The notes under the pieces: model-generated
The model's database searches: none
What the model was told of the DNA's origin: nothing
Seen by the model: the letters and a program-made list of their open reading frames with translations, nothing else
Shown: one piece after another, positions 1 to 9,193 of the stretch
Layout: every line of letters starts with the position of its first letter
How positions within the stretch are numbered: position 1 is the stretch's first letter
Translations under genes and position numbers: made by a program
Origin: Hafnia paralvei ATCC 29927
Lineage (GTDB): Bacteria; Pseudomonadota; Gammaproteobacteria; Enterobacterales; Enterobacteriaceae
Length of the DNA: 64,000 nt
Direction: 5' to 3'
NCBI RefSeq assembly: GCF_001655005.1
Contig: NZ_LXET01000054.1
Span: forward strand, 186,001-250,000

Positions 1-39
1 GAACCCAAAGTGCGGCCGGAAACACCTGCCGCCGAGTAA
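1..39 (+). CDS. psd: C-terminal end of upstream gene, probably phosphatidylserine decarboxylase
   Basis: Only the last 12 codons and a TAA stop (37-39) lie in the window, reading EPKVRPETPAAE. A proline/glutamate-rich tail suits the variable C-terminus of the Psd proenzyme, and psd directly precedes mscM on the same strand in other enterobacteria. The call rests on position; the 12 residues alone do not identify it. Confidence 0.45.
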   Translation, partial: EPKVRPETPAAE

Positions 40-151
40 AACGCTTTAGTGGCAAGCTACTGAATTATCAGTACTTGCCATCTTTCCCGTCTTTAACTCT
101 TTTTTCAAAAGGGTTAATCAGAGAAACGTTCGCCAAAAGGAAGGAAGAGCT

Positions 152-3100
152 ATGCGCCTGATTACCAAATTGTTGATAACCGGGTTACTGATGTTATCCC
201 TTCCGCTCGGCGCGAACGCAGCGCTGAATGAAAAACAGCTCGCCCAAGAATTAAAACAGGCCGAGAACAACAAAAACGCCCCAAATCAGGCTGAAATTGT
301 TGAGACGCTACAGAGCGCCCTCAATTGGCTCAACGAAAGTAAAGAATCAGCGCAGCGCACCCAACAATACCAAAAGTCCATCAGCGACTTCCCTAAGCTG
401 ACGCGTGAACTGCGCCAACAGCTTAGCGATGAAAGTACGCCGCCACTGCCAGCATCCGCCATACCGGCCAATGAAGCGGAGCAGCAAATTCTGCAAATTA
501 GCAGCCAACTGCTGGAAGTTTCTCGACAGTTACAGCAAGAGTTGGATCGATCACGTGAAATCAGTGACTCACTCGGTCAGGTTCCACAAAAGCAGGCAAC
601 GGCCCGTAAAGACTTAACCGAAGCAGAACGTCGGTTACAAAATCTGACCACCACCAGCACCCCGCTATCGCAGGCTCAATCTAATCAACTACAGGCCGAA
701 GTAGCCGCACGTAAGGCGCTGGTAGATGAATTAGAACTTGAGCAGCTTTCAGCGAACAATCGTCAAGAGCTCGCACGTCTGCAAGCCGATGTATTACGCA
801 AGCGCCACGAGCGGCTCGATCTTCAGCTGCAAGATTTACGCAACACCCTCAACTCTCAGCGTCAACGTGAAGCAGAACAGGCACTGGAACGCACTCAGCA
901 ACTGGTAGAACAAAGCGGTGATCTCCCGCGATCTATCGCTGAACAACTAAAAATAAACCAAGAACTATCGCGCGCTTTGAATCAACAAGCGGCTCGCATG
1001 GATGACATTGCCAGCCAGCAACGTATCGCTGCAACACAAACGATTCAGGTTCGTCAGGCGCTCAGCACCATCCGTGAACAGGCTCAGTGGCTAGGAGTTT
1101 CAACCGCATTGGGTGAAACGCTACGTGCGCAGGTCGCTCGTCTGCCAGATATGCCTAAACCTCAGCAACTTGACGGTGACATGGCAAAACTGCGTGTACA
1201 GCGGCTGCACTTTGAAAACCTACTCAACAAAATCGAACCCGTTGCCGACTATAAGCAAAATGACGGTAAGCCTTTAACCGCTGCGCAGCAACGCCTGCTA
1301 CAGCCACAGCTCACCACCCAGCGCGAATTGCTCAACTCGCTTCTCTCTGGATGCGATTCACAAATCTTAGAGCTGACCAAGCTTAAAGTTGCCAATACAC
1401 AGCTTATCGATGCGCTCACAGAAATCAAAGATGCAACCCATCGCTATCTCTTCTGGGCGGCTGACGTCGATCCTCTTAGCGTTGCCGCGCCGTTAGACGT
1501 GATCCAGAGCCTGAATCGGCTATTGTCGCTTGATACCCTATCGCAGCTCAGCAAAGCGTTTTTGATGATGCTGACCTCTAAGGAAACCCTGTTACCGCTG
1601 TTTGGTGCCCTGCTGCTGGTGGGTTTTAGCTTCTATTCTCGCCGCCACTATCAGGCATTCATGGAACGCGCGAGCAGCAAGGTTGGCAAAGTCACCCAAG
1701 ATCACATTTCGCTCACTCTGCGCACCGTTTTCTGGTCGATACTGGTCGCATTACCGCTCCCTGTTCTCTGGGCAGCCTTAGGTTATGGACTGCAAAATGC
1801 ATGGCCTTATCCGATGGCTGTGGCAATCGGTGATGGCGTAACCGCCGCGCTCCCCGTGCTGTGGGCATTTATGATCAGCGCTGCATTCGCCCATCCAAAC
1901 GGATTGTTCATTGCCCACTTCCGTTGGGAAGAACAGCAGGTTAAGCGCGCAATGCGTTACTACCGAATGTCTATCTGGTTGATCGTGCCGCTACTGATGG
2001 CCTTGGTCACTTTCGACAATATGGACGATCGAGCCTTTGCCGGATCGCTAGGGCGAGCCTGTTTTATCATGCTCTGCGTGGCTCTCAGCCTGCTTACCAC
2101 CAGCCTGAAACGAGCAGGTATTCCGCTCTACCTAAATAAGCAGGGCGACGGTGAGAATCTGATCAACCACGCGCTGTGGTGGATTTTACTCTGTGCTCCG
2201 TTAGTCGCCGCTTTTGCTTCACTGTTTGGCTATTTCAACACCGCACAGATTTTATTAGCCCGCTTAGAGAGCTCGGTTGCGATATGGTTTATTTTGCTCG
2301 TGGTGTACTACATCATTCGCCGTTGGATGCTGATTCAGCGTCGCCGCATCGCTTTCGAACGCGCCAAACAGCGCCGTGCAGAGCGTCTTGAAAAACGAAC
2401 TAAAGGCGAAGAGGAGTCCACGCCGCACAGCGTGGAAGGCAGTCAGGATATTGAAGAGCCCGTCGTCGATCTTGATGCCATCAGCGCACAGTCTCTGCGC
2501 TTAGTGCGTTCAATTCTGACCATGGTGGCGTTAGTGTCACTCATCTGGCTGTGGTCTGAATTGCATTCTGCTTTTGCATTTCTAGAAAACATTAGCCTAT
2601 GGGATGTAACGTCTTCGGCAAAAGGGGTGGAAAGCATCCAGCCGATCACCTTAGGCGCTGTGCTTATTGCCATACTGGTAATGATTGTTACCGTACAATT
2701 GGTTAAAAATCTGCCCGCGCTGTTGGAACTCGGCCTACTGCAACACCTCGATTTAACTCCAGGTACCGGATACGCCATTACCACTATCACCAAATATCTG
2801 CTGTTGCTGTTTGGTGGTCTGATTGGTTTCTCTATGCTGGGAATTGAGTGGGCCAAATTACAATGGCTCGTCGCCGCGCTGACCCTAGGTTTGGGCTTTG
2901 GCTTGCAGGAAATCGTTGCTAACTTTGCCTCTGGCTTGATCATTCTGTTTGAAAAGCCGATCCGTATTGGCGATACGGTGACCATCCGCGATCTCACCGG
3001 CTCAGTGACCAAGATCAATACGCGTGCGACAACGATTTCGGATTGGGACCGTAAAGAGATCATCGTACCGAACAAGGCGTTTATCACCGAGCAGTTCATT

Positions 3101-3469
3101 AACTGGTCGTTAAGCGATGCAGTAACCCGCGTGGTGCTCACCGTTCCTGCCGAAGCGAGCGCCAATAGCCAAGAAGTGACTGATGTTTTACTTGAGGCGG
3201 CATCAAAATGCTCGTTGGTACTCGATACGCCTGCGCCAGAAGCTTATCTTGTGGATATACAGCAAGGGATCCAAATTTTCGAGCTGCGTATTTACGCCGC
3301 TGAAATGGCACACCGTATGCCACTGCGCCACGAGATCCATCAGTTGATCTTGGCTGGCTTCCAGCAGCACGATCTCAAACTGCCATTCCCACCGTTCCAA
3401 GTCAGTACCGATACGTTACGGCAGTCACGTAACAGTATGAGAAGAACGTTTACGACTGGAGGGTTATAG
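152..3469 (+). CDS. mscM: Miniconductance mechanosensitive channel MscM (YjeP)
   Basis: Large MscS-superfamily channel of the inner membrane that opens on hypo-osmotic shock. The 1105-residue length matches the E. coli MscM/MscK class. A signal peptide (residues 1-23, ending GANA) is followed by a long Gln/Arg-rich periplasmic coiled-coil region to about residue 460, then many hydrophobic segments from about 480 to 960. The MscS core is recognisable by LGFGLQEIVANFASG and the beta domain starting EKPIRIGDTVTI. The start is ATG at 152 behind GGAAGGAAGAG. It follows the presumed psd, as in E. coli. No clear rho-independent terminator is seen after the stop; a hairpin-rich gap follows instead. 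Confidence 0.93.
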   Translation: MRLITKLLITGLLMLSLPLGANAALNEKQLAQELKQAENNKNAPNQAEIVETLQSALNWLNESKESAQRTQQYQKSISDFPKLTRELRQQLSDESTPPLPASAIPANEAEQQILQISSQLLEVSRQLQQELDRSREISDSLGQVPQKQATARKDLTEAERRLQNLTTTSTPLSQAQSNQLQAEVAARKALVDELELEQLSANNRQELARLQADVLRKRHERLDLQLQDLRNTLNSQRQREAEQALERTQQLVEQSGDLPRSIAEQLKINQELSRALNQQAARMDDIASQQRIAATQTIQVRQALSTIREQAQWLGVSTALGETLRAQVARLPDMPKPQQLDGDMAKLRVQRLHFENLLNKIEPVADYKQNDGKPLTAAQQRLLQPQLTTQRELLNSLLSGCDSQILELTKLKVANTQLIDALTEIKDATHRYLFWAADVDPLSVAAPLDVIQSLNRLLSLDTLSQLSKAFLMMLTSKETLLPLFGALLLVGFSFYSRRHYQAFMERASSKVGKVTQDHISLTLRTVFWSILVALPLPVLWAALGYGLQNAWPYPMAVAIGDGVTAALPVLWAFMISAAFAHPNGLFIAHFRWEEQQVKRAMRYYRMSIWLIVPLLMALVTFDNMDDRAFAGSLGRACFIMLCVALSLLTTSLKRAGIPLYLNKQGDGENLINHALWWILLCAPLVAAFASLFGYFNTAQILLARLESSVAIWFILLVVYYIIRRWMLIQRRRIAFERAKQRRAERLEKRTKGEEESTPHSVEGSQDIEEPVVDLDAISAQSLRLVRSILTMVALVSLIWLWSELHSAFAFLENISLWDVTSSAKGVESIQPITLGAVLIAILVMIVTVQLVKNLPALLELGLLQHLDLTPGTGYAITTITKYLLLLFGGLIGFSMLGIEWAKLQWLVAALTLGLGFGLQEIVANFASGLIILFEKPIRIGDTVTIRDLTGSVTKINTRATTISDWDRKEIIVPNKAFITEQFINWSLSDAVTRVVLTVPAEASANSQEVTDVLLEAASKCSLVLDTPAPEAYLVDIQQGIQIFELRIYAAEMAHRMPLRHEIHQLILAGFQQHDLKLPFPPFQVSTDTLRQSRNSMRRTFTTGGL

Positions 3470-3800
3470 TTTTTTATGGCTCGATTATCCAGAAATTCCG
3501 TCTGTCGTATATATCATGAAGGTGTAAGGTTTCGTTCGCCTATCTAGGGCGCCCCAAACTCCGCCAGCAGGGATACTGATGGCAGGTTGAGGTCGCATAG
3601 GACGTGCGCTCCGAGACCGGTCGGCCAAACGACTCGGTAAAAAGCGCGAAAGTGAAGAGGTTGCGCGCTGGCAACCTCTTCTCGGACGCCTGCGCCAGCG
3701 GTTTCATGGAAACGCATATAATCACGGGCGGACGAAATCTTTCACTGCTCTCACATAAAAGATTCTAGATACAAGGCGGCGGCGCTCAGCCAAAAATGAC
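3470..3800. other. 331-bp structured intergenic region between convergent mscM and epmA
   Basis: No convincing gene. It is GC-richer than the other long gaps and contains several inverted repeats: an 11-bp perfect stem at 3654-3664/3671-3681 (GAAGAGGTTGC / GCAACCTCTTC) with a 6-nt loop and no T-run, a small stem GTTTC-ATG-GAAAC near 3700, and CCGA..TCGG near 3610. A 61-codon minus-strand frame (3540-3725) lacks a plausible ribosome site and any family look. It could hold transcript ends, a small RNA or a relic repeat. Confidence 0.5.
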
Positions 3801-4778
3801 CTACGCCCTATCCACCGGAAACGCTATCACCTCACTCAATCGCTCGGCCTTCAGCGCCAGCATAATCAAACGATCTACGCCTAACGCGACACCAGAACAA
3901 TCCGGCAATCCATGCTCCAACGCAGCCAGCAGGTTTTCATCCAAAGGATGCTGTGGCAAGCCCAGTGCGGCACGTTTACGATTGTCTTGCTCGAAACGCA
4001 TACGCTGTTCGCGAGCATCGGTGAGCTCATGGAAACCATTGGCCAGCTCAATGCCCTTGAAATACACCTCAAAGCGCTCGGCGACACGATGATCTTCAGT
4101 ACTGATTTGCGCTAAAGAGGCCTGAGACGCTGGAAAATGATAAACAAACGTTGGCTTATCACGGCCAATATTCGGTTCCACGCCGAAGGTGAATAGCAGT
4201 TGCAGCAGCGTATCACGATCTTCTTCCTGATCGGCTACGTTACTCAGATCGAGCTTTGCTGCCACTTCACGCAGTTGGATTTTGTCGGCAGACAGCGGAT
4301 CGACATCCAGATGACGAATAAACGCCTGTTGGTAGGAAAGCGTTTCTGCGCTATCACATTCCAATACCTGTTGTAGAAGATCGTCCACTTCATTCATCAA
4401 ACGATACATATCGTAGTGTGGGCGATACCACTCCAACATGCTGAACTCTGGATTGTGGTGACGGCCAGACTCCTCATTGCGGAAGCTTTTTCCCAACTGA
4501 TAGATAGGGCCACTACCGGCAGCCAGCAGGCGCTTCATGTGATATTCCGGGCTCGTCATCATGTACAGCGTCATACCCTGTGCCGCCCCAGGCCCCACAA
4601 AATGAGTTTGGAATGGAACAAGATGAATATCCGTTACCGTTGCTTGACTCATCGCTGGCGTATCAACTTCCAAAACACCGCGGTCTGAAAAGAATCGACG
4701 GATGGTGGACATTATTGTCGCGCGCTTCAACAAATTGGCGATTGGAGCACTAGGCTGCCAGCTTGCCGTTTCGCTCAT
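3801..4778 (-). CDS. epmA: EF-P--(R)-beta-lysine ligase EpmA (PoxA/GenX)
   Basis: Class II lysyl-tRNA synthetase paralog lacking the anticodon-binding domain; it attaches (R)-beta-lysine to Lys34 of EF-P. The 325 residues equal the E. coli length. Class II motif 2 is seen as FRNEESGRHHNPEF and motif 3 as GVALGVDRL near the C-terminus. ATG 4778 is chosen because a GGAG site lies 8 nt upstream and MSETASWQPSAP matches known EpmA starts; the frame is open 20 codons further without a ribosome site. Its partners efp and epmB are in the same window, about 6 kb away. The E. coli neighbour yjeM is absent. Confidence 0.96.
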   Translation of the reverse strand: MSETASWQPSAPIANLLKRATIMSTIRRFFSDRGVLEVDTPAMSQATVTDIHLVPFQTHFVGPGAAQGMTLYMMTSPEYHMKRLLAAGSGPIYQLGKSFRNEESGRHHNPEFSMLEWYRPHYDMYRLMNEVDDLLQQVLECDSAETLSYQQAFIRHLDVDPLSADKIQLREVAAKLDLSNVADQEEDRDTLLQLLFTFGVEPNIGRDKPTFVYHFPASQASLAQISTEDHRVAERFEVYFKGIELANGFHELTDAREQRMRFEQDNRKRAALGLPQHPLDENLLAALEHGLPDCSGVALGVDRLIMLALKAERLSEVIAFPVDRA

Positions 4779-4999
4779 GATAATTACTCCGCTATAAAAC
4801 AGGATGTGCAGTCTACTCGTATCGCCGCAGGCAAACAAATAGCGCTCGGTTAGTGAGCTAATAACTTCAATGCCAAACTATTAACTGCTCTTTATTGGAT
4901 AAAAAGAACATAAAATACATAAAAACCACTGACTCAGGGAAAAATAGCGTTGAGATCACGTTTTTGTACTACAGTCAGTAGGGAAAAACAGCAAAACAA

Positions 5000-5040
5000 T
5001 CGATCACATCAAGTTTCCACTACTTCGTATTAGGTATACT
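5000..5040 (+). promoter_or_regulatory. Putative FNR-activated frdABCD promoter
   Basis: A TATACT -10 hexamer lies at 5035-5040, predicting a start near 5047. The sequence TCGATCACATCAA at 5000-5012 resembles an imperfect FNR site (TTGAT-N4-ATCAA, one base short in the spacer) and is centred about 41 bp before the predicted start, the usual position for FNR activation. frd is an FNR-activated operon in E. coli. The spacing supports the call; the half-site match is weak. Confidence 0.55.
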
Positions 5041-5191
5041 TTCATCACTCGAATTTATAAATCTTAGCCATTCCCTGTGCGTATTAAAGAGAACAAATGT
5101 CAGAAACTCTGCTAAACCTCTCTGTAGTACGACATTTGGAATGGTTATTCATTTTAATTGATATTGACAATTGATCACCCGGAGGAATGCA
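5041..5191 (+). other. frd 5' leader with nested inverted repeats
   Basis: About 145 nt of untranslated leader is predicted. CCATTCC (5068-5074) and AAATGTC (5095-5101) are complementary to GGAATGG (5138-5144) and GACATTT (5131-5137), so the two pairs nest into a stem with a one-sided ~20-nt bulge. Whether this folds in the cell is unknown. Confidence 0.4.
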
Positions 5192-6991
5192 GTGCAAACC
5201 TTTAACGCAGACCTTGCCATCGTCGGGGCAGGGGGTGCTGGTTTACGTGCAGCAATTGCAGCAGCGGAAGCCAACCCTCAACTGAAGATCGCGCTTATCT
5301 CTAAAGTATACCCAATGCGTAGTCACACCGTGGCCGCAGAAGGTGGATCAGCAGCCGTTACTCAGGCTCACGACTCTTTTGATTACCACTTCAACGATAC
5401 CGTTGCCGGTGGTGACTGGCTTTGCGAACAGGATGTGGTCGATCATTTCGTCCATAATTGCCCTCGCGAAATGGCTCAACTTGAGCAATGGGGTTGCCCT
5501 TGGAGCCGTAAACCAGATGGCTCCGTCAACGTGCGTCGTTTCGGCGGCATGAAGATTGAGCGTACTTGGTTCGCCGCGGATAAAACCGGCTTCCATATGC
5601 TGCACACTCTTTTCCAAACCTCTTTAAAATATCCACAGATTCAACGCTTTGATGAGCACTTCGTTCTCGACATTCTGGTCGACGAAGGCAAAGCGCGCGG
5701 CCTAGTCGCGATGAATATGATGGAAGGTACATTAGTTCAGATCCGCGCCAACGCGGTCGTTATGGCAACTGGCGGCGCTGGCCGTGTCTATCGCTATAAC
5801 ACGAACGGCGGCATCGTGACCGGTGATGGTATGGGCATGGCGTTGGATCACGGTGTTCCTTTACGTGATATGGAATTTGTTCAGTACCACCCAACTGGCT
5901 TGCCAGGTTCAGGTATCCTGATGACCGAAGGCTGCCGTGGTGAAGGTGGTATTCTGGTCAACAAAGATGGCTACCGCTATCTGCAGGACTACGGAATGGG
6001 TCCTGAGACGCCACTGGGCGAACCAAAAAATAAATACATGGAATTGGGTCCACGCGACAAAGTTTCGCAAGCCTTCTGGCACGAATGGCGTGCAGGCCGC
6101 ACAATTTCTACTCCGCGCGGCGACGTTGTTTATCTGGATCTGCGTCATTTGGGTGAGAAAAAACTGTTGGAGCGTCTGCCGTTCATCTGTGAGCTGTCGA
6201 AAGCTTACGTTGGCGTTGACCCAGTTAAAGAGCCCATCCCAGTGCGCCCTACCGCTCACTACACCATGGGTGGTATCGAAACCAACCAAAACTGCGAAAC
6301 GCGTATTCAGGGTCTGTTCGCCGTAGGTGAATGTTCTTCTGTTGGTCTGCACGGTGCAAACCGTTTGGGTTCTAACTCTCTGGCAGAGCTGGTGGTATTT
6401 GGCCGCGTTGCGGGCGAACACGCAGTTCAGCGTTCGCAGGAAGCCACTCCGGCTAACGGCAGTGCGCTCGATGCACAGGCTAAAGACGTTGAAGCACGTC
6501 TACACGCGCTGGCTAATCAGGAAGGTACTGAAAGCTGGGCGAAAATCCGTGACGAGATGGGCATGTCAATGGAAGAAGGCTGTGGTATCTACCGTACCAC
6601 TGAGCTGATGCAGAAAACCGTTGATAAATTGGCCGAACTGAAAGAACGTTTCAAACGCGTCAAAATCACTGATAACTCAAGCGTCTTTAACACCGATCTG
6701 CTGTACACCATCGAACTGGGTCACGGCCTGAACGTTGCTGAATGTATGGCTCACTCGGCAATCAACCGTAAAGAATCTCGTGGCGCACACCAGCGTCTGG
6801 ATGAAGGTTGCACCGAACGTGATGACGTTAACTTCCTGAAACACACTCTGACCTTCAAAAGCGCTGACGGCCTTGCCCCACGAATTGAATACAGCGATGT
6901 GAAAATTACCAAGCTGCAACCAGCAAAACGTGTTTACGGTGCTGAAGCAGACGCTCAGGATGCAAAGAATAAGGAGCAAGCGAATGGCTGA
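5192..6991 (+). CDS. frdA: Fumarate reductase flavoprotein subunit FrdA
   Basis: Catalytic subunit of menaquinol:fumarate reductase, the terminal step of anaerobic fumarate respiration, on the cytoplasmic face of the membrane. 599 residues. The dinucleotide-binding GAGGAG is at residues 12-17 and the covalent FAD histidine is His45 in RSHTVAAEGG. Fumarate-site motifs include PTGLPGSG and RPTAHYTMGG. The start is GTG 5192, five bases after GGAGGA; it gives the N-terminus MQTFNADLAIVG, as in E. coli, where frdA also starts with GTG. First gene of frdABCD. Confidence 0.98.
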   Translation: MQTFNADLAIVGAGGAGLRAAIAAAEANPQLKIALISKVYPMRSHTVAAEGGSAAVTQAHDSFDYHFNDTVAGGDWLCEQDVVDHFVHNCPREMAQLEQWGCPWSRKPDGSVNVRRFGGMKIERTWFAADKTGFHMLHTLFQTSLKYPQIQRFDEHFVLDILVDEGKARGLVAMNMMEGTLVQIRANAVVMATGGAGRVYRYNTNGGIVTGDGMGMALDHGVPLRDMEFVQYHPTGLPGSGILMTEGCRGEGGILVNKDGYRYLQDYGMGPETPLGEPKNKYMELGPRDKVSQAFWHEWRAGRTISTPRGDVVYLDLRHLGEKKLLERLPFICELSKAYVGVDPVKEPIPVRPTAHYTMGGIETNQNCETRIQGLFAVGECSSVGLHGANRLGSNSLAELVVFGRVAGEHAVQRSQEATPANGSALDAQAKDVEARLHALANQEGTESWAKIRDEMGMSMEEGCGIYRTTELMQKTVDKLAELKERFKRVKITDNSSVFNTDLLYTIELGHGLNVAECMAHSAINRKESRGAHQRLDEGCTERDDVNFLKHTLTFKSADGLAPRIEYSDVKITKLQPAKRVYGAEADAQDAKNKEQANG

Positions 6992-7718
6992 GATGAAAAT
7001 CTTGAAAATGGAAGTCATGCGCTATAACCCAGAACAGGATGCCGAACCGCATTTCGTGACGTATGACGTCCCGTATGACGAAACGACTTCCCTGCTGGAT
7101 GCGTTAGGCTACATCAAAGATAATCTGGCTGCCGACCTGTCTTACCGCTGGTCTTGCCGTATGGCAATCTGCGGCTCTTGCGGCATGATGGTTGACCGCG
7201 TGCCTAAGCTGGCTTGTAAAACCTTCCTGCGTGACTACCCAACCGGTATGCGCGTTGAAGCATTGGGCAACTTCCCGATCGAGCGTGATTTAGTGGTCGA
7301 TATGACCCACTTTATCGAAAGCTTAGAAGCGATTAAGCCTTACATCATCGGCAACAACCGCAAACCAGAAGACGGCACCAACCTGCAGACTCCAGCTCAG
7401 ATGGAAAAATACCATCAGTTCTCCGGCTGCATTAACTGTGGTCTGTGCTATGCAGCCTGCCCACAGTTTGGTCTGAATCCTGAGTTCATCGGCCCAGCCG
7501 CTATCACTCTGGCACACCGTTACAATCTGGACACCCGTGATCACGGGCAGAAAGAGCGTATGCCTGTACTGAACTCCGATAACGGTGTTTGGACATGTAC
7601 ATTCGTCGGTTACTGCTCAGAAGTTTGTCCGAAACACGTCGACCCAGCCGCTGCTATCCAGCAGGGTAAAGTTGAAAGTGCGAAAGACTTCATGATCGCG
7701 ATGCTGAAACCGCAATAA
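6984..7718 (+). CDS. frdB: Fumarate reductase iron-sulfur subunit FrdB
   Basis: Electron-transfer subunit carrying [2Fe-2S], [4Fe-4S] and [3Fe-4S] centres between the quinol site and FrdA. 244 residues. The plant-ferredoxin-type cluster is at Cys58, Cys63, Cys66 and Cys78; two further Cys groups are in SGCINCGLCYAACP and GYCSEVCPKHVDP. ATG 6984 overlaps the end of frdA by 8 nt, implying translational coupling. The frame extends 18 codons upstream inside frdA, but the ribosome site AAGGAG sits before 6984. Confidence 0.98.
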   Translation: MAEMKILKMEVMRYNPEQDAEPHFVTYDVPYDETTSLLDALGYIKDNLAADLSYRWSCRMAICGSCGMMVDRVPKLACKTFLRDYPTGMRVEALGNFPIERDLVVDMTHFIESLEAIKPYIIGNNRKPEDGTNLQTPAQMEKYHQFSGCINCGLCYAACPQFGLNPEFIGPAAITLAHRYNLDTRDHGQKERMPVLNSDNGVWTCTFVGYCSEVCPKHVDPAAAIQQGKVESAKDFMIAMLKPQ

Positions 7719-7732
7719 GGGAGGATGAATCA

Positions 7733-8131
7733 ATGACGACTTCAACTAAACGCAAACCTTATGTGCGCGGTATGCAGGCAAACTGGTGGCAGAAGCTGGG
7801 TTTCTACAAGTTCTATATGCTGCGTGAGAGCTCAGCTCTCGGCAACGTATGGTTCAGCATCGTGCTGATTTATGGGATTTTCTCCATGAAAGACGGCGCT
7901 GCTGGTTGGGAAAGCTTTGTGGCCTTCTTGCAGAATCCACTGGTGCTGATCCTGAACATCATCTCTCTGCTACTGGCAGCACTTCATACCAAAACCTGGT
8001 TTGAACTTGCCCCCAAAGCGGCCAATATCGTGGTTGGTGACTCGAAAATGGGCCCAGGTCCGGTGATCAAAGCCCTGTGGGTAGTGACCATCATCGTAAC
8101 CGTGGTCATTTTGGCCGTTACCCTGCTATAA
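7733..8131 (+). CDS. frdC: Fumarate reductase membrane anchor FrdC
   Basis: Integral-membrane anchor that, with FrdD, binds menaquinol and holds FrdAB at the membrane. 132 residues with three hydrophobic helices. The conserved HTKTWFELAPKAANI segment of the FrdC family is present near residues 84-98. Starts 14 nt after frdB behind GGGAGGA. Third gene of the operon. Confidence 0.97.
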   Translation: MTTSTKRKPYVRGMQANWWQKLGFYKFYMLRESSALGNVWFSIVLIYGIFSMKDGAAGWESFVAFLQNPLVLILNIISLLLAALHTKTWFELAPKAANIVVGDSKMGPGPVIKALWVVTIIVTVVILAVTLL

Positions 8132-8148
8132 CCGTAAAGGAGAACATT

Positions 8149-8505
8149 GTGAATAATAAAGTATACAAACGTTCTGACGAGCCGGTTTTCTGGGGGCTAT
8201 TTGGTGCAGGCGGTATGTGGGGTGCAATCGTTGCGCCTGTGGTTATCCTGATTGTTGGCATCATGCTGCCTCTAGGCTGGTTCCCTGACGCGCTGACCTT
8301 CGAACGCGCACTGAGCTTCAGTCAGACATTCATCGGCCGTATTTTCTGGCTGTTGATGATCATTCTGCCACTGTGGTGTGGCTTGCACCGTTTGCATCAC
8401 ATGATGCATGACCTGAAAATCCATGTACCAGCAGGTAAATGGGTATTCTACGGTTTGGCTGCGATCTTGAGCGTTGTTGCGCTGATCGGCGTATTCACGC
8501 TGTAA
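8149..8505 (+). CDS. frdD: Fumarate reductase membrane anchor FrdD
   Basis: Second membrane anchor of fumarate reductase. 118 residues, three hydrophobic helices, with the family segment HRLHHMMHDLKIH. The start is GTG 8149 preceded by AAGGAG; the upstream extension of the frame lies inside frdC and has no ribosome site. Last gene of the operon; a strong terminator follows 23 nt after the stop. Confidence 0.96.
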   Translation: MNNKVYKRSDEPVFWGLFGAGGMWGAIVAPVVILIVGIMLPLGWFPDALTFERALSFSQTFIGRIFWLLMIILPLWCGLHRLHHMMHDLKIHVPAGKWVFYGLAAILSVVALIGVFTL

Positions 8506-8527
8506 GTTGCCACTGCAACGTACTATG

Positions 8528-8554
8528 AAAGCCTCCTTATAGGAGGCTTTTTTA
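8528..8554 (+). terminator. frdABCD rho-independent terminator
   Basis: Perfect 9-bp stem AAAGCCTCC (8528-8536) / GGAGGCTTT (8542-8550), 5-nt loop, followed by a run of seven T. In E. coli the frd terminator region doubles as the ampC attenuator; here no ampC follows. Confidence 0.92.
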
Positions 8555-8615
8555 TTGGTGAGATTGCCTCTATCGGGTCTACACTTAAACGGTATCCATT
8601 TGAAAAGGAGCGTTT

Positions 8616-9164
8616 ATGTCCCGTTGGTCACGTTTTGCCGCCATTGTTACCGCTCTGCTTTCCGTTGGCTGCAGCACTAAACCCCCGTCTGATGTCACCG
8701 TTATCAGCGATTTTCAACTGCCAGAATATCTAGGTCACTGGTACGAAATTGCCCGCTTAAACCACCCTTTCGAGAGAGGATTAGACCACGTCACAGCGCA
8801 CTACAGCATGCGTAGCGATGGCGGAGTCAAAGTGGTTAATCGCGGATACGACGTTGAGAAAAAGCAGTGGAAAGAGAGCATCGGTAAGGCCTATTTCACT
8901 CAAACGCCAAACATTGCCTCGCTTAAGGTTTCCTTCTTCGGCCCATTCTACGGCGGCTATAACGTCATCGAACTTGATAAACAGTATCGCTATGCGTTGA
9001 TTTGTGGCCCCAATAAAAATTACCTGTGGATACTTTCACGCACGCCAACGCTAGATGATGCGGTGAAACAACGGTTATTAGCAACGGCACAGAAATATGG
9101 ATTTAAAACACAGGATCTGATTTGGGTAAATCAATCCCCTATCGATATGAACTCGCCTCGCTAG
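8616..9164 (+). CDS. blc: Outer-membrane lipocalin lipoprotein Blc
   Basis: Bacterial lipocalin anchored to the outer membrane, thought to bind lysophospholipids during membrane stress. 182 residues. A short signal sequence ends in the lipobox SVGC (Cys19). The lipocalin GxW signature is seen as YLGHWYEIAR and a second conserved block as FFGPFYGGYNV. ATG 8616 follows AAAAGGAG. In E. coli ampC lies between frdD and blc; here blc directly follows the frd terminator. Confidence 0.96.
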   Translation: MSRWSRFAAIVTALLSVGCSTKPPSDVTVISDFQLPEYLGHWYEIARLNHPFERGLDHVTAHYSMRSDGGVKVVNRGYDVEKKQWKESIGKAYFTQTPNIASLKVSFFGPFYGGYNVIELDKQYRYALICGPNKNYLWILSRTPTLDDAVKQRLLATAQKYGFKTQDLIWVNQSPIDMNSPR

Positions 9165-9193
9165 AGGCGAGCTATGACCATCACAGTTGCCGA

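Noticed and set aside
2443..3165. 240-codon minus-strand frame inside mscM
   Set aside because: Antisense to the conserved MscS domain; composition and lack of start signals mark it as a shadow.
3540..3725. 61-codon minus-strand frame between mscM and epmA
   Set aside because: No ribosome site, unusual composition, and it runs through the strong hairpin; not reported as a gene.
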